From Psychroserpens algicola (lineage in GTDB: Bacteria > Bacteroidota > Bacteroidia > Flavobacteriales > Flavobacteriaceae): 64,000 bases of DNA. Below are positions 26,494 to 35,451 of the stretch, one piece after another. The DNA lies in assembly GCF_014526325.1 (NCBI RefSeq), contig NZ_JACNMJ010000002.1, positions 372,001-436,000 of the forward strand, read 5' to 3'. The position numbers and the translations under genes are program-made. The notes under the pieces were generated by a model that was not told the DNA's origin, ran no database searches, and saw only the letters and a list, made by a program, of their open reading frames with translations. Numbering within the stretch: position 1 is the first letter of the stretch; each line of letters opens with the position of its first letter.

Positions 26494-27024
26494 TTATAAA
26501 GATGTTTTAAACGCTTCTATTTCGTTTAACAATTGGGCTTTCAAATCTTCATTAACAATACTTCCGTCTTGAAAATTTGTCCCAAATGAAGGTAACGAAA
26601 ATTTAGCGACAATTGATGCATCGTGTCTCGGAAACCTGTCTCCAGCAATGTCTAAAACAGATTGTCCTCCTCTACCTCCAGGAGATGTTGCCATTAGTAA
26701 CATAGGTTTCCCAAGAAATGTTTTTTGTTCTGCTCTGGACAACCAATCGAAAAGATTTTTAAACGCTGTGGTGTAAGCTCCGTTGTGTTCAGCTAATGAA
26801 ATAATAATTCCATCAGAAGATTTGATATGCTCTAAAAATTTGTAAACGTTTTCTGGTATACCATGAGCAACTTCGTGATCGATGCCGTAAATAGGCAATT
26901 CAAAATCATTCAAATCTAAAACTGTGACTTCAACGTCTTCAACCAGAGATGAAGCATAAACTGCTAATTCTTTATTTATTGAGTTTTTACTATTACTACC
27001 TGCGAATGTGATGATATGTTTCAT
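26494..27024 (-). CDS. NADPH-dependent FMN reductase / quinone reductase
   Basis: 176 residues with a flavodoxin-like fold: ITFAGSNSKNSINKELA (phosphate-binding loop for FMN), DLNDFELPIYGID, SLAEHNGAYTTAFKNLFDWLSR and LLMATSPGGRGGQSVLD. The family (NADPH_dep_FMN reductases, azoreductase or chromate reductase type) reduces quinones and electrophiles by two electrons, in keeping with the pirin/DoxX/MarR neighbours. It starts 5 bases after the DoxX gene. Confidence 0.9.
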   Translation of the reverse strand: MKHIITFAGSNSKNSINKELAVYASSLVEDVEVTVLDLNDFELPIYGIDHEVAHGIPENVYKFLEHIKSSDGIIISLAEHNGAYTTAFKNLFDWLSRAEQKTFLGKPMLLMATSPGGRGGQSVLDIAGDRFPRHDASIVAKFSLPSFGTNFQDGSIVNEDLKAQLLNEIEAFKTSL

Positions 27025-27029
27025 AAGTA

Positions 27030-27386
27030 TTACTTGCTAATTCTTTTGTTAAATATATACGATACGATTAATAGCACTAATGCCAATAATGCACCTGTTT
27101 GTTCTCCGTCTCCAATCATATAGTGCGCAAAGAAAGCTAATATAAATGCAAAAAAGAATCCTGCATAAGCCCACTCTTTAATCACTTTAAAATTTGGATT
27201 CCACAATGCCACTAAACCTAAAAGTTTAGCAACTGCATAGGGATAAATAATGTAAGTTGGATATCCAAAATTTGTAAACATAACTGATACGTCATCATGT
27301 TTAAAAAAATACATGCTCACTGAAAATAACATCAATAGAGTCAATAATCCTGTGGCTACATAAAAAATAATTTTATCTCGTTTCAT
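27030..27386 (-). CDS. DoxX family membrane protein
   Basis: 118 residues with four predicted transmembrane helices (IIFYVATGLLTLLMLFSVS; YPYAVAKLLGLVALW; GFFFAFILAFFAHYMI; ALLALVLLIVSYIF). The motif FTNFGYPTYIIYPYAVAKLLG is typical of DoxX-like proteins, which accompany quinone or thiol redox enzymes. It is the first gene of the operon doxX-FMN reductase-GNAT-marR-pirin-pirin and is driven by a promoter whose -33 element lies in a palindromic operator. Confidence 0.85.
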   Translation of the reverse strand: MKRDKIIFYVATGLLTLLMLFSVSMYFFKHDDVSVMFTNFGYPTYIIYPYAVAKLLGLVALWNPNFKVIKEWAYAGFFFAFILAFFAHYMIGDGEQTGALLALVLLIVSYIFNKRISK

Positions 27387-27408
27387 GTAATTATGGTTTT
27401 TGTTGGTA

Positions 27409-27439
27409 CAAATATAGCATAAAAAAATTTATATTCCAA
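27409..27439 (-). promoter_or_regulatory. Promoter of the DoxX-MarR-pirin operon
   Basis: On the minus strand TTG (27439-27437), 20 bases, then TATATTTG (27416-27409), an exact consensus match. The TTG lies in the centre of the palindrome at 27430-27447, so a bound repressor would block the -33 element. Confidence 0.65.
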
Positions 27440-27447
27440 GGAATATA
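27430..27447. promoter_or_regulatory. Candidate MarR operator over the operon promoter
   Basis: The perfect inverted repeat TATATTCC-AA-GGAATATA spans 18 bases. It overlaps the -33 element of the DoxX operon promoter and shares its core with the palindrome at 25721-25742. Confidence 0.65.
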
Positions 27448-27529
27448 TTTCCATGTTATATATTTTAACAAAATATTCGCTTTTTAATCCGTTAAGGGTT
27501 TTGTAAATTCGTGGGAAATAAAATAGATT

Positions 27530-29158
27530 ATGGATTTAAACTTCAATAAGAACGAAGATCACAATAAATTACTCCTTTCCGACTTAAAAAAACGCTTAGC
27601 CCAAGTTAAACTCGGTGGCGGCGAAAAACGAATAGCGAAGCACCATTCAAAAGGAAAAATGACCGCTAGAGAGCGTATCGATTATCTTTTAGACTCTAAA
27701 AAACCATCGGTAGAAATTGGAGCTTTTGCTGGAGATAATATGTATGAAGACCATGGTGGTTGTCCATCTGGTGGCGTTGTTGTTAAGATAGGATATGTTA
27801 AAGGCAAGCAATGTATCGTTGTTGCTAATGATGCTACTGTAAAAGCTGGAGCATGGTTTCCTATTACTGGAAAAAAGAATTTACGCGCACAGGAGATTGC
27901 CATCGAAAATCGTTTACCTATAATATATCTGGTAGATTCAGCAGGTGTATATCTGCCAATGCAGGATGAAATTTTTCCTGACAAAGAACATTTCGGACGC
28001 ATATTTAGAAATAATGCTGTAATGAGTAGCATGGGCATAACACAAATCGCTGCTGTTATGGGAAGTTGTGTTGCTGGTGGAGCTTACCTCCCTATTATGA
28101 GTGATGAGGCTTTAATTGTAGATAAAACCGGAAGTATATTTCTAGCTGGAAGCTATTTAGTAAAAGCGGCTATTGGAGAAACCATTGATAATGAAACCTT
28201 AGGTGGTGCAACAACGCATTGTGAAATCTCTGGTGTTACCGATTACAAAGCAAAAGATGACAAAGATGCTCTAGAAACCATTCAGCGATTAATAGATAAA
28301 ATTGGTGATTATGACACCGCTGGTTTTAATCGCGTTGCTGCAAAAAAACCAAAAGAAAATCCGCAAGATGTTTTCGGAATTTTACCAAGATCCAGAGCCG
28401 ATCAATACGATATGAAAGAGATTATCAAACGTCTTGTTGATAATTCTGAATTTGATGAATACAAAGAAGGCTACGGAAAAACCATTATTACAGCCTATGC
28501 ACGAATTGATGGCTGGGCCGTTGGTATTGTAGCTAATCAACGTAAGCTTGTAAAAACGAAAAAGGGTGAAATGCAATTTGGTGGTGTTATTTATAATGAC
28601 AGTGCTGATAAAGCCACACGTTTTATTGCTAATTGCAACCAGAAAAAAATTCCGTTAGTCTTTTTACAAGATGTCACCGGATTTATGGTGGGAAGCAAAT
28701 CTGAACATGGCGGCATTATTAAGGATGGTGCAAAAATGGTAAATGCAGTGAGTAATTCGGTGGTTCCAAAATTTACGATTGTTATCGGAAACAGTTATGG
28801 TGCAGGTAATTATGCCATGTGTGGAAAAGCTTACGACCCAAGACTTATAGTGGCGTGGCCAAGTGCTGAATTAGCAGTGATGAGTGGAAATTCGGCGGCG
28901 AAAGTTTTGTTACAAATCGAAAAAGCATCACTTCTTAAAAAAGGGGAAAACATTACCGAAGACAAAGAAAAGGAACTGTTTGACAAGATAAAAAACAGAT
29001 ACGATAATCAGGTGTCTCCATACTATGCAGCTGCTCGCATATGGACAGATGCTGTTATTGATCCGTTGGATACTAGAACATGGATTAGCATGGGTATTGA
29101 AGCTGCCAACCACGCTCCTATCGAAAAGCCATTCAATATGGGTGTTTTACAAGTGTAA
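27530..29158 (+). CDS. Acyl-CoA carboxylase carboxyltransferase (beta) subunit
   Basis: 542 residues of crotonase-superfamily carboxyltransferase, with both N- and C-terminal halves: SKGKMTARERIDYLLD, YLVDSAGVYLPMQDE, GSCVAGGAYLPIMSDE in the acyl-CoA-binding half, and QDVTGFMVG, GNSYGAGNYAMCGKAYDPR, WPSAELAVMSG in the biotin-binding half. The length and the NYAMCGKAYDPR segment favour methylcrotonyl-CoA carboxylase (leucine degradation) over propionyl-CoA carboxylase, but I would not assign it firmly. The biotin-carrying alpha subunit is not in the window. It is followed after one base by an MFS transporter gene, so the two form an operon. Confidence 0.88.
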   Translation: MDLNFNKNEDHNKLLLSDLKKRLAQVKLGGGEKRIAKHHSKGKMTARERIDYLLDSKKPSVEIGAFAGDNMYEDHGGCPSGGVVVKIGYVKGKQCIVVANDATVKAGAWFPITGKKNLRAQEIAIENRLPIIYLVDSAGVYLPMQDEIFPDKEHFGRIFRNNAVMSSMGITQIAAVMGSCVAGGAYLPIMSDEALIVDKTGSIFLAGSYLVKAAIGETIDNETLGGATTHCEISGVTDYKAKDDKDALETIQRLIDKIGDYDTAGFNRVAAKKPKENPQDVFGILPRSRADQYDMKEIIKRLVDNSEFDEYKEGYGKTIITAYARIDGWAVGIVANQRKLVKTKKGEMQFGGVIYNDSADKATRFIANCNQKKIPLVFLQDVTGFMVGSKSEHGGIIKDGAKMVNAVSNSVVPKFTIVIGNSYGAGNYAMCGKAYDPRLIVAWPSAELAVMSGNSAAKVLLQIEKASLLKKGENITEDKEKELFDKIKNRYDNQVSPYYAAARIWTDAVIDPLDTRTWISMGIEAANHAPIEKPFNMGVLQV

Positions 29159-29159
29159 T

Positions 29160-30425
29160 ATGAAACAACACAAACGCAGATCGCCAGCTTACATAATTTT
29201 ATTACTCATATTGGCTGGTGAGGCTGTGTTTATATTACCTTTTGTATTACAACGTATATTCAGACCTACATTTTTAGATGTATTCAATATTAACAATGAA
29301 GATATCGGCTATTGCTTTTCCGTTTATGGCCTTGTAGCCTTTTTTTCATATCTATTCGGTGGGCCTTTAGCAGATAGATTCAAGCCTAAAAACTTAATGG
29401 CAGCTGCCTTAATTTTAACAGCTTTAGGCGGTTTGTATTATGCAACTTATCCCGAATATACTTATTTAAAAGTACTTTATGGATATTGGGGATTTACGAC
29501 CATTTTTCTGTTTTGGGCAGCCATGATAAAAGCTACCAGGATTTGGGGAGGAAAAGAAAAACAAGGCATCGCATTTGGTTTTTTAGATGGAGGACGCGGA
29601 TTAGTAGCTGCCTTATTTGGTTCTCTAGGTGTGTTTGTGTTTTCTTTTTTTATTGAAACCGATATTTCAGAAGCCACCTTAATCGAGCGTCAGCATGCAT
29701 TCAAATATGTTATATTAATATCCTCTGGACTTGTGGCGCTTATAGGAGTTTCGGTCTACTTTTTTCTGGGTTCACTACAATCTGATGAAGAGACAGAAAA
29801 AAACACCATTACGATTTCCGATGTTAAAAATGTATTGAAATATAAGACTGTCTGGTTATTAATGCTTATAATTTTATGTGCCTACACAGGATATAAAGCC
29901 ACAGATATTTTTACATTATATACCAAAAATGTTATGAATTATGATGATATAGCATCAGCAAAAGTTGGTACATCATTATTATACCTCAGACCAATAATTG
30001 GAGTAACTATTGGATTTTTAGCCGACAGAACCAAAGCTTCGCTATGGCTTATTATCGGATTTATACTGGCAATTTTATCGAGCTTAATTTTTGCTTCTGG
30101 AATTATTAATGACGGAGATACTATCTTGTTTTTTATAAATATCATAGCCATAGCTATAGGAGTCTATTCTTGCCGTGTTTTGTATTTTGCAACTTTAGAA
30201 GAAGCCAACATACCTTTAACGCTTACAGGAACTACAGTCGGACTTGTTTCTATTATAGGCTATACTCCCGATATTTTTTCGGGTCCGATGTTTGGAATAT
30301 TATTAGATAATGAAAATAAAATACTAGGACTTCAAAACGCTTTTATGGTATTGGCTCTATTTAGTTGTGTCGGACTAATTGCATCTTATATATTTTACAG
30401 ACATACTAAACAAGCTACCCCTTAA
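29160..30425 (+). CDS. MFS transporter
   Basis: 421 residues with 12 predicted transmembrane helices. I chose the ATG at 29160, one base after the carboxylase stop (TAA-T-ATG); the open frame continues upstream inside the carboxylase gene but is not functional. The MFS motif A-like loop GGPLADRFKPKN lies between helices 2 and 3, and a second basic loop FLADRTKASLW between helices 8 and 9. The substrate is unknown; cotranscription with an acyl-CoA carboxylase suggests an organic acid, which is inference. Its end overlaps convergent menE by 11 bases. Confidence 0.85.
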   Translation: MKQHKRRSPAYIILLLILAGEAVFILPFVLQRIFRPTFLDVFNINNEDIGYCFSVYGLVAFFSYLFGGPLADRFKPKNLMAAALILTALGGLYYATYPEYTYLKVLYGYWGFTTIFLFWAAMIKATRIWGGKEKQGIAFGFLDGGRGLVAALFGSLGVFVFSFFIETDISEATLIERQHAFKYVILISSGLVALIGVSVYFFLGSLQSDEETEKNTITISDVKNVLKYKTVWLLMLIILCAYTGYKATDIFTLYTKNVMNYDDIASAKVGTSLLYLRPIIGVTIGFLADRTKASLWLIIGFILAILSSLIFASGIINDGDTILFFINIIAIAIGVYSCRVLYFATLEEANIPLTLTGTTVGLVSIIGYTPDIFSGPMFGILLDNENKILGLQNAFMVLALFSCVGLIASYIFYRHTKQATP

Positions 30426-31482
30426 AGACCAAATCTAATGTCTTTTGCCTTTGGATTTTTCTATTAGGAGTTTCGATAAACTTATTGGTATTGTAAACAA
30501 CTTTTGGGACTTCAAATTTATCTAAATCTTCAAATAACGAAGTATCTATAGTATTAGAATCTCCTTCTACTACCAAAATCACCTTTTGCCCCAAATCTTT
30601 ATCCGTTTCCGAGGAAATAAAAAAACGGTTTTCAATTTTATCCTGAAGCTTAGCTTCTATGACTTCGGGAAATAATTTAACGCCTCCAGAATTGATCATA
30701 TTATCATAACGACCTATAATCTTGAATTGGTTATCAGATAACATCTCTACCACATCGTTAGTAATTATAGTATGATCTGCAAGAGCTGGAGCATCAATAA
30801 TTAAACAGTCTCTATCATCTTTTGAGATTGAAATATCACGAAGGGTTTTAAAATTAGGCGCTGTTTCAGAAGTATTATTGAGTTGCCTTATTGCAATATG
30901 ACTTACGGTTTCGGTCATTCCGTAGGTTTCATAAACAGTAGCTTTACAATTTTGTATAGCAGCCATTAACGTACCAGATACGCGAGCTCCTCCTACAATG
31001 ATTGTTTTTATATGTTGTATTCGGTCTAATGAGTTTTGCAGTTGCAACGGAATCATGGCGCAAAAATCATATTCCTTTAAATCATCATAAGATGGTATAG
31101 ATGTCGGTGGAGCCATATCTAATTCTAAGCCTAAAATCATTGCTCTAACCAGCATCATTTTCCCAGCAATATATTGGCATGGCAAACAATGTAACGCTTT
31201 ATCACCAGGTGCTAAACCAAAGAAATCTCCAGTCATAACCGAAGAATTTACCATTTGCTGCTTTTTTATTTTGATAAGTTTTGGAAGCCCTGTAGATCCT
31301 GATGTTTTAGTTAACACATAATCTTTATCATCTAACCAGTCTAATAAAAAATTTCCAATAATCTGCTCATAAGCTTCTCCCTCTTTTACTAAACTATAAG
31401 CGACCTCTTTTAAATCCTCATGGTCAAAGTTTATTCCATTGAGTTTAAATCGTAAATGTATTTTATCAAACTTTGGCGTCAT
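30415..31482 (-). CDS. menE: o-Succinylbenzoate--CoA ligase, short form
   Basis: It activates o-succinylbenzoate to OSB-CoA in menaquinone synthesis. 355 residues, shorter than the ~450-500 of many MenE enzymes but typical of Flavobacteriia, where the N-terminal part is reduced. Motifs of the adenylate-forming superfamily: TKTSGSTGLPKLIKI (P-loop), YETYGMTETVSHIA, GRYDNMINSGGVKLFPEVIE and the C-terminal lysine region NRKIQRQKTLD. The assignment is supported by menC, menB, menA, menD and menF in the same window. A TAACTTTG box (31535-31528) lies 45 bases upstream of the start. Confidence 0.88.
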   Translation of the reverse strand: MTPKFDKIHLRFKLNGINFDHEDLKEVAYSLVKEGEAYEQIIGNFLLDWLDDKDYVLTKTSGSTGLPKLIKIKKQQMVNSSVMTGDFFGLAPGDKALHCLPCQYIAGKMMLVRAMILGLELDMAPPTSIPSYDDLKEYDFCAMIPLQLQNSLDRIQHIKTIIVGGARVSGTLMAAIQNCKATVYETYGMTETVSHIAIRQLNNTSETAPNFKTLRDISISKDDRDCLIIDAPALADHTIITNDVVEMLSDNQFKIIGRYDNMINSGGVKLFPEVIEAKLQDKIENRFFISSETDKDLGQKVILVVEGDSNTIDTSLFEDLDKFEVPKVVYNTNKFIETPNRKIQRQKTLDLVFKG

Positions 31483-31527
31483 TTTTGGTATGATATTAGC
31501 TGAGTTATTATATTATTTTTAACTAAT

Positions 31528-31535
31528 CAAAGTTA
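31528..31535 (-). promoter_or_regulatory. Candidate -7 box of menE
   Basis: TAACTTTG on the minus strand matches TAnnTTTG. No TTG at proper spacing was seen. Confidence 0.4.
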
Positions 31536-31556
31536 ATATAAATATTAAAATAATTC

Positions 31557-31564
31557 TATATTTG
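31557..31564 (+). promoter_or_regulatory. Candidate -7 box of the DUF3857 gene pair
   Basis: TATATTTG is an exact TAnnTTTG match ending 18 bases before the ATG at 31583. No clear -33 element was seen. Confidence 0.5.
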
Positions 31565-31582
31565 AAATTAACCTATTATTAA

Positions 31583-33469
31583 ATGAAGAAGTTATTCATC
31601 CTATTGTTGCTGGTTCCAATTTTGAATTGGTCGCAAGACTTTTCTGATGAAGATTATATTTATCTGAAACGTTATGAGCACATTGAAATAAAACTGAACA
31701 AAGACCAATTTGACATTACTAAAAATGTGTCTGAGCAAGCTGAATACTTAACAGCCAGAAAATTATATTTTGCTAACGAAGCGATGCATTTTGATAGTTT
31801 TAGATCTATTGAAGATATTGAAGCGTTTACCTTAATTCCTGAGACTAATAAAAAAATAAAAGTCGATTATATTGAAACCAAACGCGAGTTTGACAATGGT
31901 GTCTTTTACAGTGATCAGGAATCAAAAATTTTTACATTTCCAGCGGTAACCAAAGGAGCTGTTACACAACTTAATTATAAAGAAATTATTAAAGATCCTC
32001 ATTTTTTGGGCTTATTCCGCTTTGGAACGTTTGTACCTACTAAAAGTGCGCAATTGTCTATTGAGTTTCCTTCTAATGTTACTATTGGGCATATCGATTT
32101 TAACACACAACATATCGATCTCGATTTTAAAAAAGAAACCAAAGGAAAAAAGACAACTTATACATGGACAGTTAATAATATTGACGGATATCAGGGCGAA
32201 GAAGACAGTGAAGCTGTATTGTACTATTTACCGCATATCATTGTCTATATTAAAAGTTATGAGAAAAATGGCAAAACCATTAATGTTCTCAATGATGTTA
32301 GTGACCTTTATAAATGGTATACCTCTTTAGTTGATCAAATTGATGACGATGCATTGGATCGCGTTTATAAAATAGCTGACGACATTGTTGCGCCATTAGA
32401 AACCGATAGAGAAAAGGCAGAAGCTATTTTCAATTGGGTTCAAAATAACATAACGTATGTCGCATTTGAGGATGGTCTCGGTGGCTTTGTTCCGCGTGGT
32501 GCTGCCAGTGTTTGTGATAAACGCTATGGTGATTGTAAAGACATGGCAAACTTGCTTTATGAAATGCTAAATCATGTTGGTATTACATCCTACAGAACAT
32601 GGATTGGCACTAGAAATAGAAACTATTCTTATTTTGAAGTTCCGACGCCTATGGTAGACAACCATATGATTACTACTACAATTGTTGAAAATGACACTAT
32701 TTTTCTCGATGCAACAGATAGCTATGTGCCGTTTGGAATGCCTAGTGCCTTTACACAAACCAAAGAAGCTTTATTAGGTATCGATAATGACAATTTTAAA
32801 GTTGTTAAAGTTCCTGCGCAAGAACCTGAGAAAAATCTAACGACTGTAACTACTCATATGCAATTGGATGATAGGCGTGTTAAAGTATCTGAAAAACGAG
32901 CCTTGACAGGTTATGACAAAGTTGAATTTATTTCAGAATACACCTATAATAAGGACACTAAAACGGAAGAAGAATATCTCAATACAACATTAGCTCTTGG
33001 TAATAATAAAACGAAATATAACAATATCACTAAGTCAAATTTTGATAATAAAAATACACCTTTAGAACTAGCCTATGACTTAGATATCGATAGTTATGCC
33101 AAATCTATTGGAGATAAGATATACATCAATTTAAATATTGACCGCACACTTTCAAAAAGCAATATCGATACTAAGGACCGAAAATACAGTAAGAAAATAG
33201 ATTACAAATTTCAGAAAGCATTTACCACAACTTTCAAAATTCCTGAAGGTTACACAGCAAGCTATATTCCGAAAGAGGCTTCATTTGAAGATCCACAATA
33301 CGGTTTTGATATATCTTATCAAGTCAAGGACGATATTATCACACAAACCAAAACTATTTACGTCAACACCTTAAGTATTAAAAATGAAGGCTTTGACCAA
33401 TGGAATGGCTTTATAAAAAGCTTAATTAAAGCCTATAAAAAAAGTATAATTTTAGAACAAAAACAATGA
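31583..33469 (+). CDS. Exported DUF3857 and transglutaminase-like protein, catalytic triad present
   Basis: 628 residues with a signal peptide (MKKLFILLLLVPILNWSQ). The N-terminal ~210 residues are a DUF3857-type beta domain. A transglutaminase-like cysteine-protease fold follows, with Cys318 in YGDCKDMANLLYEML, His361 in VDNHMI and Asp376 in FLDATD, a complete triad. The C-terminal third is another beta domain. Transglutaminase-like enzymes of this type may cross-link or cleave peptides; substrates are not known. Its last four bases overlap the start of the second DUF3857 gene (ATGA), so the pair is translationally coupled. Confidence 0.82.
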   Translation: MKKLFILLLLVPILNWSQDFSDEDYIYLKRYEHIEIKLNKDQFDITKNVSEQAEYLTARKLYFANEAMHFDSFRSIEDIEAFTLIPETNKKIKVDYIETKREFDNGVFYSDQESKIFTFPAVTKGAVTQLNYKEIIKDPHFLGLFRFGTFVPTKSAQLSIEFPSNVTIGHIDFNTQHIDLDFKKETKGKKTTYTWTVNNIDGYQGEEDSEAVLYYLPHIIVYIKSYEKNGKTINVLNDVSDLYKWYTSLVDQIDDDALDRVYKIADDIVAPLETDREKAEAIFNWVQNNITYVAFEDGLGGFVPRGAASVCDKRYGDCKDMANLLYEMLNHVGITSYRTWIGTRNRNYSYFEVPTPMVDNHMITTTIVENDTIFLDATDSYVPFGMPSAFTQTKEALLGIDNDNFKVVKVPAQEPEKNLTTVTTHMQLDDRRVKVSEKRALTGYDKVEFISEYTYNKDTKTEEEYLNTTLALGNNKTKYNNITKSNFDNKNTPLELAYDLDIDSYAKSIGDKIYINLNIDRTLSKSNIDTKDRKYSKKIDYKFQKAFTTTFKIPEGYTASYIPKEASFEDPQYGFDISYQVKDDIITQTKTIYVNTLSIKNEGFDQWNGFIKSLIKAYKKSIILEQKQ

Positions 33470-35400
33470 TAAAGAACATTGCATTTTTATGCCTATTAGT
33501 GACGACAACATCTAGTTTCGCACAATACTATAAAACCTACGATTGGGCAGAAAACCCAACAATACATGAGATTTCAGCTGAAGACGCTAACGAATCTTCA
33601 ATTGGTATTCTTAAAAAGCATATTGTTGAGTATGCATCGGGTGATTCAGATCAAATACCGAGGCGTTTTGAGACCGAACATACGATTGCACGAGTCAATG
33701 ATGATAAAGGTATTGCCCAGCACAATACGGTTTATATTCCTATGTATGATGTAAAAACTGTTGTTGATATCAAAGCCAGAACCATCAACTCTAAAGGAAA
33801 AATAACTCTTTTAAACCAAGATAATATCAAAGAGGTTAAAAATGTTGATGAGTATGGAGATTTTAAAATATTTGCTATTGAAGGCGTTGAAAAAAACTCT
33901 GAAATTGAAGTCTTATACACAGTCGAAAAAGAGTTTGACATGTATGGATCTGAAACCCTTCAAACCGATTACAAAATTAAAAAATCTCAGTTTTTATTTA
34001 TCGCAGGTGCTCTAAACTCAAATATAAAAGCGTATAGAACGACATCAAACTTTGAGTACATTAAGGTAAATGGAAAAGATGAGAAACTCTTGACTATTAC
34101 TGATGTTCCTGCCATGATTGATGAAGAGTATTCGACACCAAAAGCGAATAAAATTGCTGTGGTGTACCAATGTTTTCCAAATGGTCAAAATATCACACAA
34201 CAAATGTTTTGGAACAATGTCGCAAATAATGTCGGCAATCGTTTCTTTGCTGAAAACGTCGTAAAAAAAGCCCAAACTGATGTTGATAAAATTATCGAAG
34301 GTCAGAGTGATTTAAGCGATTTCAAAAAAGCGATGCTGATTGATAATTTTGTAAAAACGAACTTCACTATTGTTAAAAATAATAATGAAGAACTATCAGA
34401 TTTAGACTATATTCTTGAGAATCGCTCATCGAGTGATTTTGGAATTATGAAGGTTTACGGACAATATTTAAAAGCCTTAGATGTCGACTACGAAATTGTC
34501 GTGACAGCAAATCGTTTTCTAAATAAATTTGACCCTGAGTTTTTTATTCCAGGCATGTTAAGAGACTTCTTAATTTATTTGCCTTCAGAAAAAAAATACA
34601 TTGCACCAGATAGAATTGAAGCCAGAGTTGGTGAAGCACCATTTAATATTCTTGGAAATTACGGATTGTTTATTCCATCAGATTTTGACTACTACTTTTC
34701 AAAAATTGTCGAAGAAGATCCTGATTTTAGTAGAATAAAAAGAGATATGGATATTTCTATCGATGATGATTTTGAAAAAGTCACAATCATTGAAGATCAG
34801 GAATACTATGGCCATTGGGCAGAAACCAGCAGAGCTGTTTTAAATTTATCTTCGGAAGAAAATATTAAAGAATACAAAGACTATTTAACTGGTGCAGGTA
34901 TTGAAGACAAAGAAATACTAAGCTATAGTGAAGCCAATGCTGATATCAATCAGGTGGGCTACAACTTACCATTTAAGGTTAAATCTACGATTTCTTCTGA
35001 ATCTTTACTTGAAGATGCTGGTGACAGTTATATCTTTCAGGTAGGATTAGTTATTGGTACACAAAGTGAGTTGTATCAAGAAACGGAACGTATCAACCCC
35101 ATTGAAATGACTTATCCTAATCGTTACAATTATGAGATTATCGTACATATTCCTGAAGGGTATTCTGTTGAAGGTCTTAGCTCTTTAAATATTGATAAAA
35201 GTTATATTGGCAGAACTGGCGAAAAACTTGCTAAGTTTGAATCTTCTTATAAAAAAGAAGGCGATAAAATCATCATCACTATAGAAGAGTTTTATAAAAC
35301 TCATGAATTTAGTGTTAGTAAATATGAAGACTTTAGAGGTGTCATTAATGCTGCATCCGATTTTAATAAAGCTGCTATATTGTTTAAAGCAACTGAATAA
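33466..35400 (+). CDS. Exported DUF3857 protein with degenerate transglutaminase domain
   Basis: 644 residues with a signal peptide (MIKNIAFLCLLVTTTSSFAQ). It is homologous in layout to the preceding protein: DUF3857-like N-terminal region (about 40-250), a transglutaminase-like middle (YILENRSSSDFGIMKVYGQYLKALDV) and a beta-rich C-terminus. Where its neighbour has GDCKD it has SSDFG, and I find no aligned Cys, so the enzyme triad appears lost. It may be a non-catalytic partner or substrate presenter for the active paralogue, whose gene overlaps it by four bases. Confidence 0.75.
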   Translation: MIKNIAFLCLLVTTTSSFAQYYKTYDWAENPTIHEISAEDANESSIGILKKHIVEYASGDSDQIPRRFETEHTIARVNDDKGIAQHNTVYIPMYDVKTVVDIKARTINSKGKITLLNQDNIKEVKNVDEYGDFKIFAIEGVEKNSEIEVLYTVEKEFDMYGSETLQTDYKIKKSQFLFIAGALNSNIKAYRTTSNFEYIKVNGKDEKLLTITDVPAMIDEEYSTPKANKIAVVYQCFPNGQNITQQMFWNNVANNVGNRFFAENVVKKAQTDVDKIIEGQSDLSDFKKAMLIDNFVKTNFTIVKNNNEELSDLDYILENRSSSDFGIMKVYGQYLKALDVDYEIVVTANRFLNKFDPEFFIPGMLRDFLIYLPSEKKYIAPDRIEARVGEAPFNILGNYGLFIPSDFDYYFSKIVEEDPDFSRIKRDMDISIDDDFEKVTIIEDQEYYGHWAETSRAVLNLSSEENIKEYKDYLTGAGIEDKEILSYSEANADINQVGYNLPFKVKSTISSESLLEDAGDSYIFQVGLVIGTQSELYQETERINPIEMTYPNRYNYEIIVHIPEGYSVEGLSSLNIDKSYIGRTGEKLAKFESSYKKEGDKIIITIEEFYKTHEFSVSKYEDFRGVINAASDFNKAAILFKATE

Positions 35401-35417
35401 ACATGAATTTCTTATAA

Positions 35418-35451
35418 ATAAAAAAGCGACTTCACAGTCGCTTTTTTTTTA
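35418..35451. terminator. Bidirectional rho-independent terminator
   Basis: The stem AAAAAGCGACT/AGTCGCTTTTT with loop TCAC is flanked by A and T tracts. It separates the DUF3857 pair from the convergent CPBP protease gene. Confidence 0.8.

Noticed and set aside
27682-28038. 118-codon open frame on the minus strand
   Set aside because: It is entirely inside the well-supported acyl-CoA carboxylase gene on the other strand, with no protein-like features of its own.
29025-29159. N-terminal extension of the MFS transporter
   Set aside because: It lies wholly inside the carboxylase gene and has no transporter character; the ATG at 29160 follows the stop by one base.
32022-32330. 102-codon open frame on the plus strand
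   Set aside because: It is a frame shadow within the DUF3857 gene.
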